Shown here in pieces: positions 36,827 to 45,565 of a stretch of DNA of 47,677 bases. The notes under the pieces are model-generated. The model did no database searches. It was not told where the DNA came from and was given only the letters and a program-made list of their open reading frames with translations. The position numbers and the translations under genes are program-made. This DNA is from Pseudomonadota bacterium (GTDB lineage: Bacteria; Pseudomonadota; Alphaproteobacteria; Rhodospirillales; Magnetospirillaceae), in NCBI GenBank assembly GCA_023458315.1, contig JAEXAH010000073.1, positions 1 to 47,677 of the forward strand, written 5' to 3'. Numbering within the stretch: the first letter of the stretch is position 1; every line of letters begins with the position of its first letter.

Positions 36827-37074
36827 CTTTCCCCTTGGGGTCGTCGGGACGAACCAAGGGGTGTACCCCAGGACGGGGCGGCGGGGGAAGCCCCCAACGG
36901 ATCGAAGGCGCCCCATGGACAGTCCAGCCCTGCGCGGATAATGTTCGCCGCCATCTTTTCGCGGCGCCCGGTTGGTGCGATGATGGCAGACCATCCCCGG
37001 GCGCCCCTGGGCCGCGCCGTCACCCCGACGGTTCTCCGGCCGCCGCTCCAACTGATATACGGGCAAGCAGCCTC

Positions 37075-39726
37075 ATGCGTCTTTCCGGTCTCGTGGTCCT
37101 CCTGCTGATCGTGCTCGGCAACCTTGGCTTCTGGTTCGTCATGAACCGGCCGCAAACCGCCATGCCGTGGGCGGGAACCATCAAGAGCGTGTCGTTCTCG
37201 CCGTCCCGCGTCGGCGACGACCCCACCATCGTGCGCAAGATGCCGCACCTGGACACCACCTTGCTGCCAACGCGCGAGGAGATGGAAGAGGATCTGGCCA
37301 TGCTGGCCGGTCAGGTCGAGCAGGTCCGCACCTACTCCACCCTCGAAGGGCTGGACGTGGTGCCGGAACTGGCGGCCAAGCACGGCATCAAGGCCATGCC
37401 CGGCGCCTGGCTGGACGAGCGACTGGCCCGCAACGAGGTCGAACTGGCCAACATCGTCCGCATCGCCCGCGACAATCCCAACGTCGACCGGGTGATCATC
37501 GGCAACGAGAACCTGACGCTGCACCGCCTGACGCCCGAGCAGATGATCCGCTATCTGCGCCGCGCCCGCGCCGAGTTGCCCGCCCATGTCAAGATCTCGA
37601 CCGCCGAGGCGTGGTCCATCTGGCTGGAATATCCCGAAGTGGCGCAGGAGGTGGATTTCATCACCCTGCACACCCTGCCGTTCTGGGAACGGGTGGACAT
37701 CTCGGGCGCGCTGGATTTCACCAAGCGCATGGTGCGCGAGGTCCGGAACGCCTATCCCGACAAGCCGCTGTTCATCGGTGAGGTGGGCTGGCCGTCGGCC
37801 GGCCGCTCCTATGGCAGCGCCGAGCCCTCCCTGGTCAACGAGGCGCTGTTCCTGCGCCAGTTCCTGAACTGGGCGCACGAGGAAAACCTGGACTACAACG
37901 TGGTCGAAGCCTTCGACCAGCCGTGGAAGGTCAACCTGGACAACACCGCCTCGGAAAAGCACTGGGGCATCTTCACCGTCGACCGCAAGCCCAAGTTCAA
38001 CTGGATCGGCCCGGTCATCGAATTCAAGGAATGGCCGTTCCAGGCCGCCGCCGCCACCCTGATCGCCATCCTTCCCATCGTCTGGTTCCTGGGCAAGTGG
38101 AAGGATCTGCGCCTGCCGGGCAAGATCTTCTTCGCCGTGCTGGTGCAGTTCGCCGCCGCCATGGTCATCTGGACCATGTCCACCCCGGTCATGCGCGACG
38201 TGGCGCCCGCGACGGAATTGATGATCTTCGTCCTGTTGCCAGCACAGCTATTGCTGTTGGTGGTGGTGCTGATCAACGGCATCGAACTGACCGAACTGAC
38301 CTGGACCGGCAAGATGAAGCGCGGCTACAAGCCGCTGCCGCCCGGGTCGTGCAAGCGCTTCCCCAAGGTGTCCATCCACCTGCCCTGCTATAACGAACCG
38401 CCGGACATGGTGAAGCTGACCATCGATTCGCTGATGGCCATGGACTACCCGAACTTCGAGATCATCGTGTTGGACAACAACACGAAGAAGGAAGAGGTCT
38501 GGCGCCCGGTCGAGGAATATTGCAAGAGCCTGGGCGACAAGGTGAAGTTCTATCACCTCGCCCCCTGGCCCGGCGCCAAGGCCGGTGCGCTGAATTTCGG
38601 CCTGACCGTCACCGACCCCGAGGCCGAGATCATCGGCGTGGTCGATTCCGACTATCAGGTGCGCAAGGACTGGCTGAGCGCCCTGGTGCCCTATTTCGAC
38701 GACCCCAAGGTCGGCCACGTCCAGGCGCCCCAGGATCACCGCGACTGGGAAAACGACCGCTTCAAGGAAATGATCAACTGGGAATACGCCGGTTTCTTCG
38801 ACATCGGCATGGTGTTCCGCAACGAGGCCAACGCCATCATCCAGCACGGCACCATGACCCTGGTGCGCAAGGAAGTGATGGAAAAGTCCGGCCGCTGGGC
38901 CGAATGGTGCATCTGCGAGGACGCCGAACTGGGCCTGCGCATGATGCAGATGGGCTATGAATCCTGCTACATCCAGGAACGCATGGGCCACGGCCTGGTG
39001 CCCGACAGCTTCATGGCCTACAAGAAGCAGCGTTTCCGCTGGGCCTATGGCGCCGTGCAGATTCTGAAGGCCCATTGGAAGGCGCTGATCCCGTTCAGGA
39101 ACACCGGCCTGACCGCCGCCCAGAAATATCACTTCGTCTCGGGCTGGCTGCCGTGGTTCGCCGACGCCTTCTATCTGCTGTTCTGCGTCACCGGCCTGTT
39201 CTGGACCCTGGGCATGATCCTGGCGCCGCGTTATTTCGACACGCCGCTGGCCTTTTTCATCCTGCCCACCGTCGGCGTGTTCGTGGCCAAGATCGTGCAC
39301 CACATCTTCCTGTACACCACCCGGGTCCGGTGCAGTTGGAAGCGCCGGGTGCTGTCGGCGGTGGCGGGCATGGGCCTGACCTACGCCATCGCCTGGGCCA
39401 TGTGGCAGGGCATCTTCACCAAGCACACGCCGTTCATGCGCACGCCCAAGATGGCCGACAAGGTCGGCCTGAAGGACGCGGTGAAGATGACGCTGGAGGA
39501 AACCACGCTGATGGTCCTGCACTGGATCGCCGCCATCGCCGTGCTGATCCCCAAGCACAATTTCTACGACCCGGAAATCCGGCTGTGGTCGCTGGTGCTG
39601 GTGGTCCAATCCATGCCGTTCCTGGCGGCGCTGGTCACGTCCATCATCTCGACCTTTCCGCCCAAGGTGCCGGACAACCCGGCCCCGGCCGAGCCCAAGA
39701 CCCCGGCCGAGGGTGCCGCCGCGTAA
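37075..39726 (+). CDS. GH17-GT2 fusion, probable cyclic beta-glucan synthase
   Basis: 883 aa from the ATG at 37075, where a hydrophobic first helix begins. Residues 30-315 form a periplasmic GH17-like domain with the acid/base motif GNEN (E145) and the nucleophile motif GEVGWPS (E236). After further membrane helices (about 320-430), residues 435-680 form a GT2 processive glycosyltransferase: DSDY (524-527), ED (615-616), QRFRW (652-656). Further transmembrane helices follow. Bradyrhizobium makes cyclic beta-1,3/1,6-glucans with separate GT2 (NdvB) and GH17-like (NdvC) proteins; here both sit in one chain. The product is therefore probably a periplasmic beta-1,3-linked glucan; the exact linkage is an inference. 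Confidence 0.88.
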   Translation: MRLSGLVVLLLIVLGNLGFWFVMNRPQTAMPWAGTIKSVSFSPSRVGDDPTIVRKMPHLDTTLLPTREEMEEDLAMLAGQVEQVRTYSTLEGLDVVPELAAKHGIKAMPGAWLDERLARNEVELANIVRIARDNPNVDRVIIGNENLTLHRLTPEQMIRYLRRARAELPAHVKISTAEAWSIWLEYPEVAQEVDFITLHTLPFWERVDISGALDFTKRMVREVRNAYPDKPLFIGEVGWPSAGRSYGSAEPSLVNEALFLRQFLNWAHEENLDYNVVEAFDQPWKVNLDNTASEKHWGIFTVDRKPKFNWIGPVIEFKEWPFQAAAATLIAILPIVWFLGKWKDLRLPGKIFFAVLVQFAAAMVIWTMSTPVMRDVAPATELMIFVLLPAQLLLLVVVLINGIELTELTWTGKMKRGYKPLPPGSCKRFPKVSIHLPCYNEPPDMVKLTIDSLMAMDYPNFEIIVLDNNTKKEEVWRPVEEYCKSLGDKVKFYHLAPWPGAKAGALNFGLTVTDPEAEIIGVVDSDYQVRKDWLSALVPYFDDPKVGHVQAPQDHRDWENDRFKEMINWEYAGFFDIGMVFRNEANAIIQHGTMTLVRKEVMEKSGRWAEWCICEDAELGLRMMQMGYESCYIQERMGHGLVPDSFMAYKKQRFRWAYGAVQILKAHWKALIPFRNTGLTAAQKYHFVSGWLPWFADAFYLLFCVTGLFWTLGMILAPRYFDTPLAFFILPTVGVFVAKIVHHIFLYTTRVRCSWKRRVLSAVAGMGLTYAIAWAMWQGIFTKHTPFMRTPKMADKVGLKDAVKMTLEETTLMVLHWIAAIAVLIPKHNFYDPEIRLWSLVLVVQSMPFLAALVTSIISTFPPKVPDNPAPAEPKTPAEGAAA

Positions 39727-39734
39727 ATCCCGCC

Positions 39735-39759
39735 AGAGGGGCCCTTCGGGGCCCCTCTT
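39735..39759 (+). terminator. Hairpin terminator after the glucan synthase gene
   Basis: AGAGGGGCC-CTTCG-GGGCCCCTCTT forms a strong stem 8 bp after the stop, followed by only a short pyrimidine tail. Likely terminator. Confidence 0.7.
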
Positions 39760-39798
39760 CGCTTGCATGGCCTTGCCGTCCCCGCCTAATCTTCGCCC

Positions 39799-40806
39799 AT
39801 GAACGAACCGTTTTCCGTCCTCTGGCTGCAAGCGGGAAGCTGCGGCGGCTGCACCATGTCGGCACTGGCCGCCGATGATGTCGGACTGGTGCGCGCCCTG
39901 GCGCGCTTCGGCATCCGCCTGCTGTGGCATCCGTCGCTGTCCGAGGAATCGGGGGCCGAGGCGCTGGACATCCTGAACGCCGCCGCCGAGGGCCGGGTGC
40001 GCGTGGACGCGCTGTGCGTCGAGGGCGCGGTGCTGACCGGTCCCAACGGCACCGGCCGGTTCCAGATGCTGTCCGGCACCGGCAAGCCGTTGTCCCATTG
40101 GGTCGCCGCCATCGCCGCCCATGCCCGCCATGTGGTAGCGGTGGGCAGTTGCGCCGCCTATGGCGGGGTGCCGACCGCCACCACCAACCCTACCGACGCG
40201 GTCGGACTGGCCTTTGCCGGGGCGGAACCGGGCGGGGCGCTGGGCGCCGATTTCCGCGCGGCCGCCGGTCTGCCGGTGATCAACATCGCCGGATGCGCCC
40301 CCCATCCCGGCTGGATCGTCGAAACCCTGGCCGATCTGGCGTTGGGCCAGTTCGACGGCAGCAAGATGGACCATTACGGCCGCCCGCGCGCCTTTGCCGA
40401 CCATCTGGCCCATCACGGCTGCGGCCGCAACGAATTCTATGAATTCAAGGCCAGCGCCGCGCGGCCGTCCGATCGCGGTTGCCTGATGGAAAACCTGGGC
40501 TGCAAGGCCACCCAGGCGCCGGGCGATTGCAACATCCGCCGCTGGAACGGCTATGGCTCGTGCACCGATGGCGGTTTCACCTGCATCAACTGCACCAGCC
40601 CCGGTTTCCAGGACCCGGTGGCGCCGTTCCAGGAAACCGCCAAGCTGGCGGGCATTCCGGTCGGTCTGCCGCTGGACATGCCCAAGGCATGGTTCGTGGC
40701 GCTGGCGGCGTTGTCCAAATCGGCGACGCCGCAGCGGGTCCGCACCAACGCCCACGCCGACCATGTGATCGTCCCCCCTGCCCGCCGCGCCCCGAGGAAC
40801 CCGTGA
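39799..40806 (+). CDS. hupU: Regulatory [NiFe] hydrogenase small subunit
   Basis: 335 aa. It lacks a twin-arginine signal peptide and begins directly MNEPFSVLWLQAGSCGGCTMS, with proximal-cluster Cys15 and Cys18. Further cluster residues are in VGSCAAYGG, NIAGCAPHP, and the CGRNEFYEFK...DRGCLMENLGCKATQAPGDCN and CINCTSPGF blocks. The signal-less form is typical of group 2 (HupU/HoxB) cytosolic hydrogenases that sense H2 and signal through a histidine kinase. Its stop overlaps the hupV start (GTGA). No kinase or response-regulator gene is present on the right. Confidence 0.92.
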   Translation: MNEPFSVLWLQAGSCGGCTMSALAADDVGLVRALARFGIRLLWHPSLSEESGAEALDILNAAAEGRVRVDALCVEGAVLTGPNGTGRFQMLSGTGKPLSHWVAAIAAHARHVVAVGSCAAYGGVPTATTNPTDAVGLAFAGAEPGGALGADFRAAAGLPVINIAGCAPHPGWIVETLADLALGQFDGSKMDHYGRPRAFADHLAHHGCGRNEFYEFKASAARPSDRGCLMENLGCKATQAPGDCNIRRWNGYGSCTDGGFTCINCTSPGFQDPVAPFQETAKLAGIPVGLPLDMPKAWFVALAALSKSATPQRVRTNAHADHVIVPPARRAPRNP

Positions 40807-42218
40807 CCGCCGCCACCCGTCTGATCGTCGGCCCCTTCAACCGTGTCGAGGGCGATTTGGAGGTCACGCTGGACGTGGCCGACGGCGTGGTGCGCGAGGC
40901 CCGCGTCACCGCGCCGCTGTATCGCGGCTTCGAAACCATCCTGGCCGGACGCCCGCCCGAGGACGCGCTGGTGATCGCGCCGCGCATCTGCGGCATCTGT
41001 TCGGTGTCGCAATCCATGGCCGCCGCCCGCGCCTTGGCCCAGGCGACCGGGGTCGCACCGCCGGAAAACGGCCGTCTGGCCGCCGATCTGGTGCTGGCGG
41101 CGGAAAACGCCGCCGATCATCTGACCCATTTCGTGCTGTTCTTCATGCCCGATTTCGCGCGGGCGGCCTATGCCGGGCGGCCGTGGTTCGACGCCGCCCG
41201 CCGCCGCTTCGCCGCCACCGAGGGCGAGGCCCAGCGCGCCCTGGTTCCGGCGCGGGCGCGCTTCCTGCATCTGATGGGGCTGCTGGCGGGCAAATGGCCC
41301 CATTCCCTGGCCCTGCAACCGGGCGGCACCACCAAAAGCGTCGATGCGGGCGAACGGGTGCGGCTGTTGTCCATCCTGGCGGAATTCCGCGAAACGCTGG
41401 AGGACGTGCTGTTCGCCGACCGGCTGGAGGTGGTGGCGGCGCTGGAATCCCTGGCGGCGCTGGAGGCATGGGCCGATGCCGCCCCCCTGGACAAAGGCGA
41501 TTTCCGCCTGTTCCTGCACATCGCCCGCGACCTGGATTTGGGGCGGCTGGGGCGCGGCCCCGGCGCCTTCCTGTCGCATGGCAGCTTCGGGCTGTGGCCG
41601 TCGGGCGTCCACCGCGACGGCGCGGTCCAGCCGTTCAACCCGACCCTGGTGGCCGAGGATCTGAGCCACGCCTGGATGGACGGCCCCACCAGCCCCGATG
41701 CCGACAAGGACGGCGCCTATACGTGGTGCAAGGCGCCGCGCCTGGACGGCGCGGTGGTCGAGGTCGGCGCCCTGGCCCGCCAGATGGTGGCCGCCGACCC
41801 GCTGGCCCGCGATCTGGTGGCGCGATCGGGCGGCGCGGTGCGCGACCGCGTGGTGATGCGAATGGTGGAACTGGCGCGGCTGGTCATCGCCATGGAAGGC
41901 TGGGTGCGCGCCCTGCGTCCCGGCGAGCCGTTCTGCGCCGAAGCACCGCACTTGCGCAACGGCAGCGGCCTGGGGTTGACCGAGGCGGCGCGCGGCGCCC
42001 TGGGCCATTGGCTGGACGTGGAAAACGGCATGATCCGCGCGTACCAGATCATCGCCCCCACCACCTGGAACTTCAGTCCGCGCGATGCCGCCGGAATTCC
42101 CGGCCCGCTGGAACAGGCCCTGGCCGGAACCCCGGTCCACCCCGGCGAAACCACCCCGGTCGCCGTGCAGCACGTGGTCCGCAGCTTCGACCCCTGCATG
42201 GTCTGCACGGTGCATTGA
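40803..42218 (+). CDS. hupV: Regulatory [NiFe] hydrogenase large subunit
   Basis: 471 aa from a GTG start overlapping the hupU stop. It carries the NiFe ligands in RICGIC (C63, C66) near the N-terminus and DPCMVCTVH at the extreme C-terminus (C465, C468). The N-terminal motif is RVEGDLEV, the HupV/HoxC variant. The chain stops at the final His471: there is no cleavable C-terminal extension. This is characteristic of sensory (group 2b) hydrogenases, which mature without the endopeptidase. Expected role: H2 sensing for control of energy hydrogenases located elsewhere. Confidence 0.93.
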   Translation: MTAATRLIVGPFNRVEGDLEVTLDVADGVVREARVTAPLYRGFETILAGRPPEDALVIAPRICGICSVSQSMAAARALAQATGVAPPENGRLAADLVLAAENAADHLTHFVLFFMPDFARAAYAGRPWFDAARRRFAATEGEAQRALVPARARFLHLMGLLAGKWPHSLALQPGGTTKSVDAGERVRLLSILAEFRETLEDVLFADRLEVVAALESLAALEAWADAAPLDKGDFRLFLHIARDLDLGRLGRGPGAFLSHGSFGLWPSGVHRDGAVQPFNPTLVAEDLSHAWMDGPTSPDADKDGAYTWCKAPRLDGAVVEVGALARQMVAADPLARDLVARSGGAVRDRVVMRMVELARLVIAMEGWVRALRPGEPFCAEAPHLRNGSGLGLTEAARGALGHWLDVENGMIRAYQIIAPTTWNFSPRDAAGIPGPLEQALAGTPVHPGETTPVAVQHVVRSFDPCMVCTVH

Positions 42219-42222
42219 CCGC

Positions 42223-42248
42223 AAGCGATTGATTTCGCTTCAATTTTT
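42223..42248 (+). terminator. Weak terminator after hupV
   Basis: AAGCGA (42223-42228) pairs with TCGCTT (42235-42240), followed by CA and TTTTT, 5 bp after the hupV stop. The stem is short and AT-rich compared with the other terminators here. Confidence 0.45.
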
Positions 42249-42256
42249 CCGCATCG

Positions 42257-42285
42257 GTCAAAACTTTGTCAAAATCCGGTCAAAA
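42257..42285. repeat. Three GTCAAAA direct repeats at exact 11-bp spacing
   Basis: GTCAAAA occurs at 42257, 42268 and 42279, i.e. once per helical turn. The stretch lies between hupV and hamA in the AT-richer 42219-42524 gap, which holds no gene. Same-face repeats of this kind are typical of cooperative protein-binding sites. Confidence 0.55.
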
Positions 42286-42459
42286 CGCCGTTCTTGTTCC
42301 ATCCCGATTTTGAACCCAACACAGAACATCCCTTAAAAAGCCTCCACTGCACCAGTGGCACCGACCTCAGCACCCAAACCGTGCCACCTCAGAATGAAAA
42401 TGGCGAACGAAGGCGCCACCCCACTTGGGCGTACCCGGCATGAAAATGTCTATATCTTG

Positions 42460-42489
42460 TTGATCGACCAGAATTTCATCCAATGATAT
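42460..42489 (+). promoter_or_regulatory. Candidate hamAB promoter
   Basis: TTGATC (42460-42465), 18-bp spacer, TGATAT (42484-42489), about 36 bp before the hamA ATG. Sequence-based inference. Confidence 0.45.
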
Positions 42490-42524
42490 AGTCGCCAACA
42501 CCACAACTTTGGCGATTCTCGCGC

Positions 42525-43376
42525 ATGAATGCTCCACGGCCACAGCCTTTCCTTGAGGTCCGAGTGGAAGACACCGCTGGCCTGCCGACCTTGCTTGGCC
42601 TATGCGCCGGGTACGAGCTTGGGCAGTGGCGGTCGACGCAATTCGCCAAGTACCTGATCCGGCACCTGATCGAGTTCATCTATCCAATCGAGGAGTGGGG
42701 CGCCGCCAACTCCACCACGGGCGTCGAAATGACCGCCCGGGCGGCCGAGGCCGTCTACAAGACGCAGAAGTACGAGAACCGTGGCGAGATAGGCGAACTG
42801 ATCCTGTTCGCCGTCCTGCGGGCGCACTATGGCTCGCTGCCGGTGGTGTCGAAGTTTTTCTTCAAGTCGGCCGCCAACGACACGGTGAAAGGGTTCGATG
42901 CCGTCCACTTCATCGAAGGTGAAGACGGCCTGGAGCTTTGGCTCGGCGAGGTGAAGTTTTACACAGATGCCGCCGCCGCGATCCGGCACGTCCTCGAAGA
43001 GCTCGGCGCCCACCTCGAAGCCGACTACCTGCGTGGTGAATTCACCTGGATCGGCAACAAGATGCGTGCCGATAGCCCCCATTATGAACAGATCAGGCGT
43101 CTGCTCGACGACAAGACCTCTCTCGACCAGGTTTTCCCGGTGCTGCACATCCCCGTGCTGATCACCTACGAGAGCCAGGCCATCGGGGCGCACAACATCG
43201 TCGACGACGCCTACAAGGAGGCCCTCGAGGCCGAACTGCGCCGTCACTTCGGATCCTTCCGTGACCGCTGCGCTGTCCAGCGTGTGGCCGTCCACCTGAT
43301 CTTGGTGCCGTTGGGCGACAAGCGCGCCTTGCAGGAAGCCTTCGACAACCGGCTGCGCGCAGCCCAGGACCTGTAG
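42525..43376 (+). CDS. hamA: Hachiman defence protein HamA (DUF1837 nuclease)
   Basis: 283 aa. The DUF1837 core runs from about residue 82 to 260: YENRGEIGELILFAVLRAHYG, FFFKSAANDTVKGFDAVHF, GLELWLGEVKFYTD. E88/E91, D125 and the E142-x-K144 pair make a PD-(D/E)XK nuclease active site. In characterised Hachiman systems HamA is the nuclease effector held inactive by the HamB helicase until phage infection or DNA damage triggers it. No strong Shine-Dalgarno precedes the ATG, which is otherwise the first in frame. The gene ends 9 bp before hamB, whose ribosome site (AGGAGG) overlaps the hamA stop codon. Confidence 0.93.
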   Translation: MNAPRPQPFLEVRVEDTAGLPTLLGLCAGYELGQWRSTQFAKYLIRHLIEFIYPIEEWGAANSTTGVEMTARAAEAVYKTQKYENRGEIGELILFAVLRAHYGSLPVVSKFFFKSAANDTVKGFDAVHFIEGEDGLELWLGEVKFYTDAAAAIRHVLEELGAHLEADYLRGEFTWIGNKMRADSPHYEQIRRLLDDKTSLDQVFPVLHIPVLITYESQAIGAHNIVDDAYKEALEAELRRHFGSFRDRCAVQRVAVHLILVPLGDKRALQEAFDNRLRAAQDL

Positions 43377-43385
43377 GAGGCGCCG

Positions 43386-45509
43386 ATGAAACCCGACGAA
43401 CTCCGCCTCATCCTCGGCGACCGAACCAAGATTCAGCAGGATCCGTTCAGCGTGGCCCGCATGATCGCGGACATATGCAACGTGGATCCCGACGCCCCGC
43501 TCGCCAGAGAGATGGTGATCCGCGCCCTCGACCACGCCGACGTGTTCGAACCCCTGGACGGGCTGCTGGATGCGCTTGCCCGCCAGGTCGGCCTGTTCCC
43601 CTATGCGGCGCCGGAAAAGCTCGGCCTGCGCGATCAGCTGGCATGGGAGGCTCATCGGCCGCTCGACCTACAGCTTGACGGCAAGGACATCGTATTCCAC
43701 CGCGAGCAGGCCGATGTCTATCGCGGTCTGATGGACGGCCAGAGCTTCGTCCTCAGCGCGCCGACGTCCTTCGGGAAATCCCTGGTCATCGACGCCCTAA
43801 TCGCGTCGGGAAGGTATCGGAACATCGTCATCATCGTGCCGACCATCGCGTTGATCGACGAGACCCGCCGCAGGCTCGGCCGCTTCCGCGACAGGTACAA
43901 GTTGATTACCCACCCGGATCAGGCGCCTGCGGCGTCGAACATCCTCATCCTGACCCAGGAACGGGCTATCGACCGCGAGGACATCCAGGAAATCGACCTG
44001 CTGGTGATCGACGAGTTCTACAAGCTGGATCCGGCATCGGATGAGGAACGCGACCGTGCATCGGCATTGAACCACGCCTTGTACAAGCTCAGCCGCATCG
44101 CCAAGCAGATTTACCTGCTGGGACCGAACATCAACGACATCCCGGAAGGGTTCGGTGCTCGGTTCAAGTGCCAGTTCAAACGCACCGACTTCAACACGGT
44201 GGTCTCCGAGATCCGGCGCCTGGCGCCCAAGCCGAGCCGCGAGGAAGCCTTCGTCAACCTCTGTCGCACGCTGGACGAGCCGACCCTGGTCTACTGCAAG
44301 TCGCCCAAGCAGGCGAACGAGATCATGCGTTTACTGGTTAGGCAGAACGTCACTGCCGAAGTGCCTGCGTTGGCGCGGGCAGCGGATTGGGTGGCCGCCA
44401 CCTACCATCCGCAATGGTCGCTGGGGGCGGCGCTACGGCGCGGCATCGGTATCCACCACGGGCGCCTGCCACGCTCCCTGGCCCAGTTGATGGTGTCTCT
44501 ATTTAATGACCGGCACCTGCGGTTCTTGATCTGCACCTCGTCGCTGATCGAGGGCGTGAACACCTCGGCCAAGAACGTGGTCATCTACGAGAGCAAGATC
44601 GGTCGTCCCCGCCTGGACTACTTCACCTTCAAGAACATTCTCGGCCGGGCGGGGCGCATGCGGCGCCACTTCATCGGCAAGGTCTACACCTTCGATGCGC
44701 CTCCGGCCGAGGAACTGGATTTCGTCGACATCCCGGTGTTCACCCAGGGCGACGACACGCCGCTGGGCTTGCTGGTGCAGGTCGACGACGAAGACCTGCG
44801 CCCCGAGGCCGGTGAACGCCTGACCGGGATTCGCCAGCAGGATGTCCTGTCGATGGCGACCATCAAGATGAACGCCCATGTGGATCCCGAGGACCAGATC
44901 GCCCTGGCGCGGGAACTCATCCAGCACTGGCAGCCCCATTACCCTCTCCTGGCCTGGCACGGGCCATACCCGACCTGGGAAAATTTGAAGGCCGTCTGCG
45001 GGCTGATCTATGAGTTTTTCGTGAAGAGACCGCGCCAGGGAATTTTCTCGGGGGCACAGCTGGCCTTTCGCCTGATCAAGCTGCGAGACGCGGGATCGAC
45101 GGCCGCCTTCGTGCGCGAGATTTTGGAGAATGACCGCTACATCGACACCCCGGACGAAGCAGTGGAATCCGGCATGGAGTTCATCCGCAACTGGGCGGGG
45201 TTCACCTTTCCACGGTATCTCAGCGCGCTCGACCGCATTCAGGCTGAGGTCTTCGGGCGCCGTGGGTTGAAGGCGGGCAACTATGTCGCCTATGCGGCCG
45301 AGGTCGAATCGTTGTTTATGCCCGGAGAGATTCCTGAATTGGAGGAATACGGCTTGCCGACCGAAATCGGCCGCAAGATCCAAGGGCGTTTGATCGTTGG
45401 TCAAGGCCTCGATGCGGCCCTGCTGTCTCTCCGACGTTCCGACCTCGGCGGCCTTCCACTGTCACCATTCGAGCAAGATCTGATCGAGCGCTGCCGGACC
45501 GATCTGTGA
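43386..45509 (+). CDS. hamB: Hachiman defence helicase HamB
   Basis: 707 aa SF2 helicase. Motif I is APTSFGKS (125-132), motif II is DEFY (209-212) rather than DEAD/DEAH, motif III-like LLGPNI, motif V-like CTSSLIEGVNTSAKNVV, motif VI ILGRAGRMRRH. The N-terminal 100 residues and the C-terminal 250 residues have no other recognised domain. HamB is reported to monitor DNA integrity and release HamA. It is translationally linked to hamA through the AGGAGG at the hamA stop. The downstream integrase gene is convergent. Confidence 0.93.
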   Translation: MKPDELRLILGDRTKIQQDPFSVARMIADICNVDPDAPLAREMVIRALDHADVFEPLDGLLDALARQVGLFPYAAPEKLGLRDQLAWEAHRPLDLQLDGKDIVFHREQADVYRGLMDGQSFVLSAPTSFGKSLVIDALIASGRYRNIVIIVPTIALIDETRRRLGRFRDRYKLITHPDQAPAASNILILTQERAIDREDIQEIDLLVIDEFYKLDPASDEERDRASALNHALYKLSRIAKQIYLLGPNINDIPEGFGARFKCQFKRTDFNTVVSEIRRLAPKPSREEAFVNLCRTLDEPTLVYCKSPKQANEIMRLLVRQNVTAEVPALARAADWVAATYHPQWSLGAALRRGIGIHHGRLPRSLAQLMVSLFNDRHLRFLICTSSLIEGVNTSAKNVVIYESKIGRPRLDYFTFKNILGRAGRMRRHFIGKVYTFDAPPAEELDFVDIPVFTQGDDTPLGLLVQVDDEDLRPEAGERLTGIRQQDVLSMATIKMNAHVDPEDQIALARELIQHWQPHYPLLAWHGPYPTWENLKAVCGLIYEFFVKRPRQGIFSGAQLAFRLIKLRDAGSTAAFVREILENDRYIDTPDEAVESGMEFIRNWAGFTFPRYLSALDRIQAEVFGRRGLKAGNYVAYAAEVESLFMPGEIPELEEYGLPTEIGRKIQGRLIVGQGLDAALLSLRRSDLGGLPLSPFEQDLIERCRTDL

Positions 45510-45565
45510 CAGGGCATGCGTCCTAGATGATGTACCCGGAAGAATGAAGGGGAAACCGCAGCCGC

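Noticed and set aside
38248..40764. 838-aa open frame antisense to the glucan synthase and hupU
   Set aside because: Crosses a terminator and two solid plus-strand genes; no domain seen.
42219..42524. tRNA gene as integration site at the left edge of the mobile segment
   Set aside because: No cloverleaf, T-loop consensus or CCA-like end was seen; the integrase target cannot be named from this window.
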